From assembly GCA_014860665.1 (NCBI GenBank), contig JACZJI010000053.1:1-61326 (forward strand): a stretch of DNA of 61,326 nt, read 5' to 3'. Numbering within the stretch: the first letter of the stretch is position 1; the number at the start of each line of letters is the position of its first letter. The notes under the pieces were generated by a model, which was not told the DNA's origin, made no database searches, and worked only from the letters and a program-made list of their open reading frames with translations. The translations under genes were made by a program, and so were the position numbers. Of this stretch, positions 27,116-37,165 are shown in pieces. The DNA comes from Bacteroidales bacterium (lineage in GTDB: Bacteria; Bacteroidota; Bacteroidia; Bacteroidales; F082).

Positions 27116-28350
27116 TTTAATCTTTCTTTAATTGCTTTTCTCCTTTGTATTAGGGTAGGATGGGAATAATTAAAAAATACATAAGCTGGATGTGGAGTTA
27201 AGTTGCTTAAGCTTGATTCAGAAAGTTTGATAAGTGACTCGATCAGATTTCCCCCCATCTTATATTGAGCGGCGAAATTATCTGCTTGATATTCATGTTT
27301 TCTGGAAAATATGTTCATCACGATACCCAATAAAAATGAAATTGGAGTATATAATATTCCAAAAGCGAGCAATCCAAGATAAAAACTACCCTGTTTGGCT
27401 CCTAAGGCTAATGAAAAAACAGGATTTCCTAATGTCCACCATAATAGGAAAAGCATGATGCCAAGTTGCAAGAATGAAAGTCCCAATCCTTTATAAATAT
27501 GTTTCTTTTTATAATGCCCGATCTCATGAGCTAAAACAGATACAATTTCATCTGATTCAAGAATGTCAATTAATGTATCATACAAAATAATTTTTTTCTT
27601 TGGTCCCAGTCCACTGAAGTAAGCATTGGCTTTTGTGCTTCTTTTAGAGCCATTCATGACGTAAATATCTCTGATGGTGAAACCTGTTTTATCAGCAAAG
27701 GTTTGGATAGCTGTTTTCAGAGGCCCATCTTCAAGAGGTTGTAGCTTGTTGAATAAAGGTACAATTAAAGATGTGTAAAACATTGCCATAAAAATCATTA
27801 TGAGACCGATGCCTAAAATTGTAATAATCCAAAAAGCATGTCCACCTTTTATATATGCCCATTGTATGAAAAGAAGGACACCCCCTCCTAAAATCAAACC
27901 TAATAGGAGAGATTTAATTTTATCAATAACAAAGGTTTTTGTGGTGGTTTTATTAAATTCGAATTTTTCTTCTACAACAAAAGTGCTGTATATCTCAAAT
28001 GGAAGTGAAAGTATGGTAGATGCCAATCCAAGAATTCCGAAAAATATAATTGTTCGTAAGTAAAGATTTGGAGATAATGTTCTTGAAATTGTATCAAGCC
28101 AGGCAAAACCATTGACAAGAAGCACGACAATAAGAGCCAGAAACATAATCGTAGATGAGATCATGGAAACCTTGGAATTTGCCAGTAGATAATCCTGTGA
28201 TTTTTTGTATTTCTGGGGTTCGTAGATGCCTTCAAGATCATTGGGAATTATCGGACTAAAATGTTTCATGTTTAAATAGTCGAGGACCCCTTCAAACAAA
28301 AAGTCAAGAATAACGATGCCAATGATTAAATAATATATTGCTGTCTCCAT
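27097..28350 (-). CDS. M48-family membrane metallopeptidase (Ste24/CAAX protease-like)
   Basis: Integral-membrane zinc protease of 417 residues. The zinc motif HEIGH lies in VLAHEIGHYKKKH, with the third-ligand glutamate expected in RKHEYQAD. About seven TM segments surround it, and KTFVIDKIKSLLLG plus the N-terminal peptidase M48_N-like region match Ste24 homologues. Bacteria lack CAAX prenylation, so the role is probably membrane-protein quality control. It lies 23 bp downstream of the YdcF-like gene on the same strand and likely forms an operon with it. Its 3' end overlaps the convergent sugar transferase gene. Confidence 0.93.
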   Translation of the reverse strand: METAIYYLIIGIVILDFLFEGVLDYLNMKHFSPIIPNDLEGIYEPQKYKKSQDYLLANSKVSMISSTIMFLALIVVLLVNGFAWLDTISRTLSPNLYLRTIIFFGILGLASTILSLPFEIYSTFVVEEKFEFNKTTTKTFVIDKIKSLLLGLILGGGVLLFIQWAYIKGGHAFWIITILGIGLIMIFMAMFYTSLIVPLFNKLQPLEDGPLKTAIQTFADKTGFTIRDIYVMNGSKRSTKANAYFSGLGPKKKIILYDTLIDILESDEIVSVLAHEIGHYKKKHIYKGLGLSFLQLGIMLFLLWWTLGNPVFSLALGAKQGSFYLGLLAFGILYTPISFLLGIVMNIFSRKHEYQADNFAAQYKMGGNLIESLIKLSESSLSNLTPHPAYVFFNYSHPTLIQRRKAIKERLNQYEEE

Positions 28351-28373
28351 TTTCAGTTATTTTTTAAAATAGC

Positions 28374-29132
28374 TTAGATATATCCCATGATCTTATAAAC
28401 CAAAAATCCTATGATTTCATGAATGGTTCCGTCCCATGTTAAGAAGTTGGATGACTGTGGAATAAAAAGGTATTCAAAATTGTATGGTCCATCCGAGTTA
28501 ATTAGATTGGTCGGGTAGGGAGTGACTTTCAAACCTTCTTTTTCAAAACATCCTAAGGCCCTTCTCATGTGAATCGAGGAGGTGATGAGCAAATACTTTT
28601 TAAGATTTGGATATTTCTCCAGAATCCTTTTGGAATAAAGAGCATTTTGATGTGTGTTTTCAGCTAATGTGTCAATTAAAATGTCTGAGGAAGGTATTTT
28701 AATGTTTTTCAAAAAAGCATCCATTAGATCGGCTTCCTTCACATTTTTGTAAATTAAGTTAGCGGAACCGCCTGTTATGAGTATCTTTTTTATTTTCCCT
28801 TCCTCATAAAGCTCTACAGCCTGTAATAGTCTGTCAACATTCTCGTGATATGTTCGTCGATCATATTTCTGATCAAAAGTTACGGTTCTACCTCCAAGAA
28901 CAATTCCGACATCATAATCCCTGTCTATTTTTTGTGGACTTACAGCCCACATTCCTGTTACTTTTGTGACTATAAATGAGTTGGAAAAAACAATAAGAAT
29001 TACAAAAGATGCGATAAGACTTTTTCTTCTGGTACTTTTGTTCTTATTAAATATTGCAATGGCTAGCAATATTACTATCCAGATTATAGGCCGGACACTG
29101 TAGCCTAATATTTTAGAGATGATAAAAAACAT
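28374..29132 (-). CDS. YdcF/ElyC/SanA-family membrane protein (DUF218)
   Basis: Membrane protein of 252 residues with two N-terminal TM segments (about residues 7-24 and 38-58) and a DUF218 domain after residue 75. Visible blocks are DVGIVLGGRT, KKILITGGSA, the acidic EADLM, DILIDTLAENTHQNA and LLITSSIHMRRA. ElyC and SanA of this family affect envelope integrity and peptidoglycan or lipid-carrier metabolism in enterobacteria; the biochemical activity is unsettled. It is upstream of, and probably co-transcribed with, the M48 protease. Confidence 0.88.
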   Translation of the reverse strand: MFFIISKILGYSVRPIIWIVILLAIAIFNKNKSTRRKSLIASFVILIVFSNSFIVTKVTGMWAVSPQKIDRDYDVGIVLGGRTVTFDQKYDRRTYHENVDRLLQAVELYEEGKIKKILITGGSANLIYKNVKEADLMDAFLKNIKIPSSDILIDTLAENTHQNALYSKRILEKYPNLKKYLLITSSIHMRRALGCFEKEGLKVTPYPTNLINSDGPYNFEYLFIPQSSNFLTWDGTIHEIIGFLVYKIMGYI

Positions 29133-29178
29133 TGATATTTCTTAGTTGTCGAGATGAATAAGTCTTAGGGCTAAAAGA

Positions 29179-29210
29179 ATTTCGCCTGCATTTTGAGGTG
29201 CAGGCGAAAT
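29179..29210 (-). terminator. Strong hairpin, terminator of fabG
   Basis: Perfect 12-bp stem ATTTCGCCTGCA / TGCAGGCGAAAT with an 8-nt loop, 25 bp beyond the fabG stop. In minus-strand RNA a UCUUUUAG tract follows. Confidence 0.85.
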
Positions 29211-29234
29211 ATGAAAATTCGTTTGATTTTATGA

Positions 29235-29981
29235 CTAGGTGCTCATTCCTCCACACACGTTGATTACCTGGCCGCTCACATAAGATGAGAGATCGCTACC
29301 CAGGAAAGTAGCCACGTCGGCAACATCTTCTGGTTTTCCGGAACGTTTTAGAGGAATAGTTTTAATCCATGCTTCACGAACATCATCAGGAAGTTTATGG
29401 GTCATTTCTGTTTCAATAAAACCTGGAGCTATCGCGTTGCAACGAATTCCTCGGGAACCTAGCTCCTGAGCAATAGATTTAGTAAAACCAATAAGACCTG
29501 CTTTTGAAGCGGAATAGTTAGCCTGTCCTGCATTTCCGTTAACACCAACAACTGAGCTCATATTGATGATTGAACCACCACGTTGTTTGATCATGGCACG
29601 TTGCACTGATTTAGTCAGATTGAAAGCCGATTTCAGGTTTACGGTAATAACAGCATCCCAATCTTGTTCTGTCATGCGAAGCATCAGATTGTCACGCGTA
29701 ATGCCGGCATTATTAACAAGTATATCAATTCTCCCAAATTCTTTCAAAATTTCTTCAACAAGCTTTTCACTGTCTTCAAGAGAAGCAGCATTTGAAGCAT
29801 AGGCTTTCACTTTTACACCAAGTGCAGCAATTTCTGCAGCAGTAGCATCCATTTGTTCATCATGCCTTAAATCGCTGAATGCTATTGATGCTCCTTCCGA
29901 AGCAAATTTAAGTCCGATGGCTTTCCCGATACCTCTTGTTGCACCAGTAATGAGAGCCACTTTTCCTTCTAGTAGTTTCAT
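29235..29981 (-). CDS. fabG: 3-oxoacyl-[acyl-carrier-protein] reductase
   Basis: NADPH-dependent reductase of the fatty-acid elongation cycle. The 248-residue SDR protein has the cofactor motif TGATRGIG (about residues 13-20), NNAG, the catalytic Ser in MSSVVG, YxxxK as YSASKAG, and the C-terminal GQVINVCGGMST. The close match to FabG length and ending supports this over other SDRs, although no fab or acpP gene is adjacent. It has its own promoter (TACATTTG at 30007-30014) and terminator, so it is a single-gene unit. Confidence 0.93.
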   Translation of the reverse strand: MKLLEGKVALITGATRGIGKAIGLKFASEGASIAFSDLRHDEQMDATAAEIAALGVKVKAYASNAASLEDSEKLVEEILKEFGRIDILVNNAGITRDNLMLRMTEQDWDAVITVNLKSAFNLTKSVQRAMIKQRGGSIINMSSVVGVNGNAGQANYSASKAGLIGFTKSIAQELGSRGIRCNAIAPGFIETEMTHKLPDDVREAWIKTIPLKRSGKPEDVADVATFLGSDLSSYVSGQVINVCGGMST

Positions 29982-30006
29982 TTTTTCAAGGTTTATTTTA
30001 AAAGGT

Positions 30007-30035
30007 CAAATGTACATTAATTTTTCTCAATTAAA
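30007..30035 (-). promoter_or_regulatory. fabG promoter
   Basis: On the minus strand TTG (30035-30033), 18 bp, then TACATTTG (30014-30007). Both spacing and box fit the Bacteroidota sigma-ABfr consensus. The ATG is 25 bp downstream. Confidence 0.6.
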
Positions 30036-30077
30036 ATTTGACATATGCAGATGTGAAGATTTATTCGTCTCCCATAT

Positions 30078-31214
30078 TTAGAGCCGTTTGAATTTTAATC
30101 TGACAGAAGCTCCGCCATTTTTCCGGTTTTCAATTTTTATATCTCCACCATGAAGATCCATTATTAACTTAACGGCTACAAGTGAGAGCCCCGTTCCCTG
30201 AACGTGAGCGAAATCGCCATTGTAAAATAGTTCAAAAGGATGATCAAGCGCCTCCTGGTCGAAGCCAGAACCATTGTCGTGACAAAGAATTTCTACGGAT
30301 TCTTTAACAGCGTTAGCTATTAATTCAATTTCTCCGTTATTATTATGATTTTTAGCGTTATCTAAAACAAATTCCAGTGATTTCTTTATCAGGTCAGGGG
30401 CTGCAGGGATCATCACATCTTTATCTACATTTGTTAGCCTAAGCTTTTGCCCTGTGTTCTTTTCAAACTTTTCAGCAGCAGATTCCATAAGATATTTTAC
30501 GGCAGTTGGGATTAGATCTGCTTCGTATTTCTGGACTTGCAGGCTCGTAATTAATAATGCGATTTCCGAGAATTTTGCTAATCTTCCTGAAACCTCTTTC
30601 AAGTATTGGATATATTCTCTTTGCTCACTACTTAGCTCTGTTTGACTTAAAAGAGTCGAAAGACCTGTCAGACCATTTAACGGGGTGCGAAGTTCATGGC
30701 TAATAATAGAGAGAAAATCTGTTTTGGCTTTTTCAAGATGATCCAGTCTGTTATACGCAGATTCAAGTTCCTGAGTCCGTTCTTTAACAATGCCTTCAAG
30801 ATTTTCATTAAGTTCTTTCAACTTTTTTCGTTGCTCATATATCAGAATGTGAGTATTCACGCGAGCCAATAATTCAGCAGAATTAAACGGCTTTGTGATA
30901 TAATCCTGCCCGCCAACTTCGAAGCCTTTAACAATACTGTCCATATCTGCTTTAGCAGTAAGAAAAATTATTGGAATCTCTGCTGTTTCTTTTTGACTTT
31001 TCAGAATTTGGCAAACCTCAAATCCATCCATGGAAGGCATCATAATATCCAACAGAATAAGATCTAATTTCTGATGCTTAATCACAGAAAGGGCCTGTTT
31101 GCCGGATTGAGCATATGCAATTTGAAAGTTCTGTGTAGAAAGAATGTTTCCTAATATTTGAATATTTGCGGGAATATCATCTACAATTAATATTTTACGA
31201 TTAGTGTTTTTCAT
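30078..31214 (-). CDS. Receiver-histidine kinase hybrid (REC-HisKA-HATPase)
   Basis: Cytosolic signalling protein of 378 residues. The N-terminal receiver has phospho-acceptor Asp56 (LLDIMMP), Thr86 in FLTAKAD and Lys108 in ITKPF. A coiled coil (about 125-165) leads to the HisKA domain with His173 (ISHELRTPLNG). The HATPase follows with an N box (VLDNAKNHNN), a G1 box (DNGSGF) and GTGLSLVAVKL. No membrane segment or output domain is present, so it receives a phosphoryl group or partner signal and passes it on. It lies 60 bp downstream of the two coupled TPR kinases and is the probable third member of their operon. The ligand and final regulator are not encoded nearby. Confidence 0.9.
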   Translation of the reverse strand: MKNTNRKILIVDDIPANIQILGNILSTQNFQIAYAQSGKQALSVIKHQKLDLILLDIMMPSMDGFEVCQILKSQKETAEIPIIFLTAKADMDSIVKGFEVGGQDYITKPFNSAELLARVNTHILIYEQRKKLKELNENLEGIVKERTQELESAYNRLDHLEKAKTDFLSIISHELRTPLNGLTGLSTLLSQTELSSEQREYIQYLKEVSGRLAKFSEIALLITSLQVQKYEADLIPTAVKYLMESAAEKFEKNTGQKLRLTNVDKDVMIPAAPDLIKKSLEFVLDNAKNHNNNGEIELIANAVKESVEILCHDNGSGFDQEALDHPFELFYNGDFAHVQGTGLSLVAVKLIMDLHGGDIKIENRKNGGASVRLKFKRL

Positions 31215-31274
31215 GGTATTATCATATTTTGTTTGGTTTATTGAATTCTAAAAACATTTTAAATATTTATTTTG

Positions 31275-34200
31275 TTACTGGCGAAAATATTTTCTGATTT
31301 TTCTAAGCATTTTTTCAATTATCTCAATGTCATATTTATTAGTTGCATCCAGTAACTCTGTACATTCCTGTTGGAGTAATTTGTTTTGCTTTTCTTTACC
31401 AAATTTTAACAGGGTTTCTCCGAAATCCATGATTTCTACAATGGATTTATTATTAATGATTTTATGATAGGTTTTCCCGAATAATTTATTAATCTCCTCA
31501 CTAATTTGCAGCGATGAACTGGCCTCGTCAAATGATTCGTTATTATTACTTTTAAGAGTTGTTTGTTCATCCTCCTCATAGAAATTCATCGGCTCACCTT
31601 TTTGGTATGCTTTTTTAATAGCTTTTAAATGAATAGTAAAGGTCGTTCCTTTTCCAATTTCACTTTTAAGCTCTATATTTCCGCCCATCATTTCGATCAG
31701 CCTTTGACTGATACTCAAACCAAGGCCGGTACCTGGTGTCTGTTCAGGGTTGTTGCCTTTGATTTGTTTAAATGCATCGAATATTATAGATCGTTCTTCT
31801 TCTGGTATTCCAGAACCAGTATCTTTTACTTTAAAGATAAGATTATAATTTTCATTATTTCCATTTTCCGAAGCTGCATCGGCAGTTATTTCGACAGAAC
31901 CTTCATCGGTAAATTTGATAGCATTTCCCACAATGTTGAACAGGACTTGGCGAAGTCTGGTGGCATCTACTACATAAAAACCTTCGATAAGCGGATTTAG
32001 TTTGACGCTAAATTTCAGATTCTTAGCTTCGATCTGTGGGTAAAAGATCTGTTTGATTTCATTGATGATTTTGGGGATGTAAGCAGGTTCATAGTTTAAT
32101 TCCAGTCTTCCTGCTTGTATTTTTGAAAGGTCCAGTATATCATTGATCAGTGCGAGAAGACTGTTGCTGCTAACCAGTATTGAGTCCACAAAGGTTTTAT
32201 CTTCCCCTGATTTTGCAATAGGCCGCAGAAGATATGCAAAACCAATAATTGAATTTAGAGGAGTTCGTATTTCGTGACTGAAATTTGCCAGAAACATGGT
32301 CTTAGCAGTGTTTGCCTCTTCTGCCTCTGTCTTTGCTTTTTGTATGTCTTCATTTCGTTTTATCAGCTCTTCATTCTTTTGTTTGAGCATTTCCTGCGTT
32401 TGGTGCACTTTATCTTCTGCGGTTTTTCGCTTGGTTATATCCTCTACAATGCCCTCAAAATAAAGGATATTACCCTTGTAGTCCTTTATAATCCAAGCGC
32501 TTTCGTTTACATAAATCTTGTTTCCGTCTTCAGGTTGCCAAACACCTTCTCTCCCAATGATAATTTCCTGTTTCTTTAATAATTCAATAAATTGTTTTCT
32601 TTTGGGATCTCTGATTTGTAAAAATACCTGCTTTTGAAGGTCTTGGGTACTATCCAAAGAAATCATCTTTAACAGTGCTTTATTGGCAAACAAAATTTTA
32701 CCTGAAGGAGAAATCTGGTACATTCCTATGGTGGCATTTTCAACAATGCTCCTATAGCTTTCCCTGCTGGTAAAAAGTTCGTCATTCAGTTTTTCCAACG
32801 TCTTTTGTTGTGCTGTAATTTTTTGGTTCTTGGCTAAGATTAATGCATAATTTTTTTTGTTGATTTTATTTTCATATTGAATAAAGAATACTACAATGAT
32901 TGAAATTACGACAATAAAAATTGTTATTATTATTAGTAAGTTATGAAAATTTCTCTCTTTAGCTAAATTTACCTGTGTTTGAATATCATGCCTTTTTAGT
33001 AAATTATATTCTTTGGCTTTTTGGTCAGCTTCATAGTGTACTTCCATATCACTGACCATTTTACGATTTTTTTCAGAAAATATTTCCTGATAGATTTTGT
33101 TATACTGAGTCAGATAATTTAACGCCAGTTTGTATAGTCCTTTTTCTTGATTGATCTCTGAAGATAATTCTAAAGTCCTTAATTTCAAATTCTTGGAATT
33201 AATTTCATCCGAGATTGACAACGCGGAATCAGCATATAGAGAAGCAAATTTTAAATTGCGGTTCAAGAAATTTATTTGCCCCATATCGAACAGATAGTTA
33301 CCGATTTCTTTTTTGTTTCCTGTTGGTTTTATAAGTCTGATTGCTTGTCCCTGATAATATCTTGCAGAATCATAATTTTTTAAATAATAATAAGCTTCCC
33401 CTATTTTCCTCAGACTTTTTGCATAAATCACTTTGTTAAAAGATAAATGAGAATAGGAGAGAGCATTTTTATAATCTCTTAATGCTTTCGGATAATCTTT
33501 CTCAATCAGAAAGAGATTTCCGAGGTTAATTAATAGCTTGCTTTCGTGATAGTTGTCACCATGATAGTGATAGTAGTCGTAGGCATTTTTATAAAAATAT
33601 CTTGCTCTTTCTAGTTGTCCCCAACTTTGCATAATTTTTCCCATAAGTGATTGCACGCTCGCAAGATTATTTTGGTCGTCAAGTTGATTATAAATATCAG
33701 TTGCCCTTTGCAAAATTCCAACGGCCTGGAAATAATCATTATACTGGTTCCAAACTTTTGCTTCTCCTAGTAATGTCTTGGCAATCCCTGGTTTGTCTTC
33801 AAGTTGCTCATAATAGTTTCTTGATTTTTGGAAGTTTTTTGCCGCAAGTTTGTATTTGCCCCATAAATAATAGTTTACCCCTAAATCGTAATAATTTTGA
33901 GCTAGTTGAGTATAACTGCTGTCATTTAGCTGTTTATGGAGAAAATGGTATAAAATATCCGCATCAGTATAATTGCCAATTTTTTGAAAGTCTTTGGCGG
34001 AATTCTGTAGTGCTGAAATAAAAGTCTTTTCTTTTCCAAGCCGGTGTGCCAAAACTACCGTTAAGCTATCGTAAAAGAGTGCTTTGGCCGGGTTTACTGA
34101 TTCATACAGATTGGAAAGGTTTAAAGTTATGATAAGCTTTTCTGATGATGAAAGAGTGCTGTCTTTCAATAATGTAAGCATAGAAGCAGTGTCATTTTCA

Positions 34201-34328
34201 TGATAACTGACTTGTGCAAGCAGTTGCGGCCAAATGAAAACAACACATAGTAAAATCAAAACTGCTCTGGATACTGAATGAAGTATCTTAGCTAAAAGAT
34301 TTCGGTCGGTATCCTCTAACAATATCAT
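31275..34328 (-). CDS. TPR-PAS histidine kinase, without a receiver domain
   Basis: Membrane kinase of 1017 residues. A hydrophobic N terminus (about 14-38, signal anchor) precedes roughly eight TPR-like repeats (about 75-420) that would lie in the periplasm. A TM segment (about 463-485), coiled coil, PAS domain (about 535-650), HisKA with His685 (NFSHEIRTPLNS) and HATPase (GNAIKFTDEG, DTGSGIPEEE, GTGLGLSIS) follow. After the kinase there is a linker and a helical module of about 80 residues that resembles the C-terminal end of the upstream kinase. No receiver with an LLD-type Asp is present. The start overlaps the stop of the upstream kinase by 4 bp, so translation is coupled. Confidence 0.9.
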   Translation of the reverse strand: MILLEDTDRNLLAKILHSVSRAVLILLCVVFIWPQLLAQVSYHENDTASMLTLLKDSTLSSSEKLIITLNLSNLYESVNPAKALFYDSLTVVLAHRLGKEKTFISALQNSAKDFQKIGNYTDADILYHFLHKQLNDSSYTQLAQNYYDLGVNYYLWGKYKLAAKNFQKSRNYYEQLEDKPGIAKTLLGEAKVWNQYNDYFQAVGILQRATDIYNQLDDQNNLASVQSLMGKIMQSWGQLERARYFYKNAYDYYHYHGDNYHESKLLINLGNLFLIEKDYPKALRDYKNALSYSHLSFNKVIYAKSLRKIGEAYYYLKNYDSARYYQGQAIRLIKPTGNKKEIGNYLFDMGQINFLNRNLKFASLYADSALSISDEINSKNLKLRTLELSSEINQEKGLYKLALNYLTQYNKIYQEIFSEKNRKMVSDMEVHYEADQKAKEYNLLKRHDIQTQVNLAKERNFHNLLIIITIFIVVISIIVVFFIQYENKINKKNYALILAKNQKITAQQKTLEKLNDELFTSRESYRSIVENATIGMYQISPSGKILFANKALLKMISLDSTQDLQKQVFLQIRDPKRKQFIELLKKQEIIIGREGVWQPEDGNKIYVNESAWIIKDYKGNILYFEGIVEDITKRKTAEDKVHQTQEMLKQKNEELIKRNEDIQKAKTEAEEANTAKTMFLANFSHEIRTPLNSIIGFAYLLRPIAKSGEDKTFVDSILVSSNSLLALINDILDLSKIQAGRLELNYEPAYIPKIINEIKQIFYPQIEAKNLKFSVKLNPLIEGFYVVDATRLRQVLFNIVGNAIKFTDEGSVEITADAASENGNNENYNLIFKVKDTGSGIPEEERSIIFDAFKQIKGNNPEQTPGTGLGLSISQRLIEMMGGNIELKSEIGKGTTFTIHLKAIKKAYQKGEPMNFYEEDEQTTLKSNNNESFDEASSSLQISEEINKLFGKTYHKIINNKSIVEIMDFGETLLKFGKEKQNKLLQQECTELLDATNKYDIEIIEKMLRKIRKYFRQ

Positions 34329-37165
34329 TTGAAATTGAAACTATTCATGAATGCTTTTTCAAGGATACTCAATTGTTTTTCAATAGCGTTTGTATCAAAC
34401 TGATTGATACTTTGAATTAGTAAGCCACAAAAAACAGTAAGGTTTGACAAACTGTATTTTTTTCCTGCACTATTTAATTTATCTGCAAGTTGTCTGATTA
34501 TGTCCAACATATGTGTAGAACCAGCTTCTTTAAACTCATTTATAAAAATATTTTTGAACGTTAGAGTGATTTCATCTTTTTGTAAAATTTCCCGGTCGTT
34601 ACCAAAAAGAATGTGTGTAAGTATTTCTTCCCGATACGATTTAATAAACTCATGGAGCTTTTCAGATAAAATTCCTTTATTAGATGGAAGACTGAAAATA
34701 TTATTTTTATTTAGCTCCTCTATAGGTTCTGAATTTTTCAATATTACCAAAAGTTTGTGGTCCTGTTTCAGATTTTCTTTCTCTAAAATAGAAACGGTAT
34801 TGCTTAGTTCTTCTTTATTCAGGCAACAAAGAATTGTCAAAAGTGAATTTTGGAAATGTTTTCTGGCCTCTGCTAAATTAATCCCTACATCTAACAGCTG
34901 AAATCCTGATTCTTCAAACAGTCTTTTTACAACTTTTTTTACATCTTCTTTTTGTCCTAAGAGTAAAAATGGTGGTTTCTGAATGTTTGACAATAACAAA
35001 TTTATTGGGTCAGAAAATATTGTTTCGTCTGTCGCTTTTATGTTATCAAAAGTCACAATAAACTGACTTCCTTTATTTTCTTTGCTGATCAGACGAATAG
35101 TGCCGTTCATCCTTTTTACAAGATTTTCTGTAATGCTTAATCCAAGACCACTTCCTTCATGTTTTGTGTGGCTTTGTATTTGATAAAAAGGTTCAAAAAT
35201 TCTATCCTGCTCTTCAGGAGGAATACCTATTCCAGTGTCATTTACTTCTAATTCTAACTGAATAGAATTCATTTCAGTCCCTTCTTTGCTCGATACTATT
35301 ACCTCAACTGAACCGGCATTGGTAAATTTAATGGCATTTCCAACCAAATTCAGAAGTATTTGTTGCAATAGCATTTTGCTGAAATTAATTGTTTTCGGAA
35401 GACTTTGCCCGTAAATTGTTTTAAGGCTTATGTTTTTCTCTTCTGCCTTGAGCATGAAGATGTTAATTACTTCCTGAACAGACTCCCTCAAATCGAAGCC
35501 AGACAATTCCAGAGGTTGATCTTCATTACCTTGTTTACTTGAGTCTAAAATCTCATTGATTAAATTCAGCAACCCTCTTCCACTAGCAGCTATTGCCTCT
35601 AAATATTTTTTTTGTTGTGAATCTGTAGCTGTTTTATATAGAAGTTCAGAAAATCCAATAACAGAATTTAATGGTGTTCTGATTTCATGACTGATATCGG
35701 CCATGATCTGGCCCTTGGCTAAAGCATTTTTTTCAGCTTCTTCTTTTGCTTTAATTAGCTCTTTTTCATTCCTTTCAAGTGACCTTTTAGCTTCGCTTAT
35801 TTCTATGTTTTTCAAGGTCAGAAGTCTATTGTTTTCCCTACGCCTTCTTAATGTCATAGTGGCAAATGACAGAATGATTAGCATTAATAGAAAAGCACTT
35901 AAAAGAAAGAAAATCAGATAACGTTGTTTATTAACTGATACTTCAGCTAGCCTGGCTTTCTGGTTTAACAGAACAATTTGATTTTCTTTTTGTTCTGACT
36001 TAAACTGTATTTGAAGTCGGGCAATATTATTTTGAACAGCAAGGTTAACTAATGAATCGTGATAATTCTGCGCTAATTGCAGATAGAGCATCGCTTTTTT
36101 ATAGTCTTTTTCTTTATAGTATATTTTATAAAGCGTATTGTAAGATTGCTCTAAAAATGCTTTTCCTCCTAAGGGCAACATCAGGTCAATACCCTTGTTT
36201 AAATTTTGGATGGCTTTGTAATTTTGATCTTCACGGGAATAAATTTCTCCTAGATTAAGATATGCATTAGCTTCTTCTGTCTTAAAATCAATTTCTTTTG
36301 AGATGGCGATAGCATTTTCAGAATATTCCTTAGACTTTTCATATTCGACAAGGTCCTGATATATTTCAGAAAGGTCGTTGTAACAAATGGCAATTCCTCT
36401 TTTAGAATTAATACTTTGGTTAATTTGTAGTGAAAGTTTATAATAACTTATGGCTTGTTCATATTTTTTTTGAAGATGGAAAACATTACCGATGTTATTC
36501 AAGTTGATAGCAAGACCTATCTTGTTTTTTCTGTTTTGCTCAAGTTTGAGGCTTTCTTTAAAAGATTTCATTGCTTCCTGGTATTCTCCAAGCTGAAGTT
36601 GGGAGTTGCCCAAACTGTTTAGTGAGATGGCCATTCCTAACGAATCTTTAATTAAAGTATTAAGACTTAAAGCCTTAATAGTATAATTCATGGCATTTTG
36701 GTAATCATCAATTTTACGATATGTGACCCCTATGTTATTATAGAGATGAGTCATCAGATTAGTGTCCTTGAGCTGTTCGGCAATTATCAGGCTCCTGCTG
36801 TAAAGAGATAAAGCCATGGGATAATGGCCGGTTATTCGTTCCCTGTTTCCGGCATAATTGAGTTGAGTGGAAAGAAACCCAAGATTATTGGTGTTTTTCG
36901 CTAATGAATAAGCCTTGTCAATATTGTCTTCTTCCTGAATATTTACTAAACTGTCTTGTGATAAAACCGCAAGTTGAACCAGATTAATTATTTTTTTAGT
37001 GTTCTCAAGATTTTTCTTCTGTCGATTTTGCTGTAAAATGGGTGAAGAGTCCGCCATTACTGTTTCACAAACTCCATTGTTTATTCCTGTTATCAAAAAA
37101 AGAGATATCAGGAAGTAATAAAACATTTCGTTTGGGAATTTTATGAATGACATAAATTTCAGCAT
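34325..37165 (-). CDS. TPR histidine kinase with a degenerate receiver-like domain
   Basis: Membrane kinase of 946 residues. A hydrophobic N terminus (about 12-33) is followed by TPR repeats (about 85-400; several read YNNIGVTY, LNSLGNSQLQLGEYQEAM, LNNIGNVF), TM segment (about 417-437), coiled coil, HisKA with His493 (DISHEIRTPLNS), and HATPase (GNAIKFTNAG, DTGIGIPPEE, GSGLGLSIT). Residues 732-845 then have the beta-alpha rhythm of a receiver, but the phospho-Asp strand reads LLTILCCLNKEE and the Lys-Pro position reads SLPSNKG, so it cannot be phosphorylated in the normal way. A helical C-terminal module (about 850-946) ends the protein. It is the first gene of the three-kinase cluster and overlaps the next by 4 bp. 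Confidence 0.9.
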   Translation of the reverse strand: MLKFMSFIKFPNEMFYYFLISLFLITGINNGVCETVMADSSPILQQNRQKKNLENTKKIINLVQLAVLSQDSLVNIQEEDNIDKAYSLAKNTNNLGFLSTQLNYAGNRERITGHYPMALSLYSRSLIIAEQLKDTNLMTHLYNNIGVTYRKIDDYQNAMNYTIKALSLNTLIKDSLGMAISLNSLGNSQLQLGEYQEAMKSFKESLKLEQNRKNKIGLAINLNNIGNVFHLQKKYEQAISYYKLSLQINQSINSKRGIAICYNDLSEIYQDLVEYEKSKEYSENAIAISKEIDFKTEEANAYLNLGEIYSREDQNYKAIQNLNKGIDLMLPLGGKAFLEQSYNTLYKIYYKEKDYKKAMLYLQLAQNYHDSLVNLAVQNNIARLQIQFKSEQKENQIVLLNQKARLAEVSVNKQRYLIFFLLSAFLLMLIILSFATMTLRRRRENNRLLTLKNIEISEAKRSLERNEKELIKAKEEAEKNALAKGQIMADISHEIRTPLNSVIGFSELLYKTATDSQQKKYLEAIAASGRGLLNLINEILDSSKQGNEDQPLELSGFDLRESVQEVINIFMLKAEEKNISLKTIYGQSLPKTINFSKMLLQQILLNLVGNAIKFTNAGSVEVIVSSKEGTEMNSIQLELEVNDTGIGIPPEEQDRIFEPFYQIQSHTKHEGSGLGLSITENLVKRMNGTIRLISKENKGSQFIVTFDNIKATDETIFSDPINLLLSNIQKPPFLLLGQKEDVKKVVKRLFEESGFQLLDVGINLAEARKHFQNSLLTILCCLNKEELSNTVSILEKENLKQDHKLLVILKNSEPIEELNKNNIFSLPSNKGILSEKLHEFIKSYREEILTHILFGNDREILQKDEITLTFKNIFINEFKEAGSTHMLDIIRQLADKLNSAGKKYSLSNLTVFCGLLIQSINQFDTNAIEKQLSILEKAFMNSFNFK

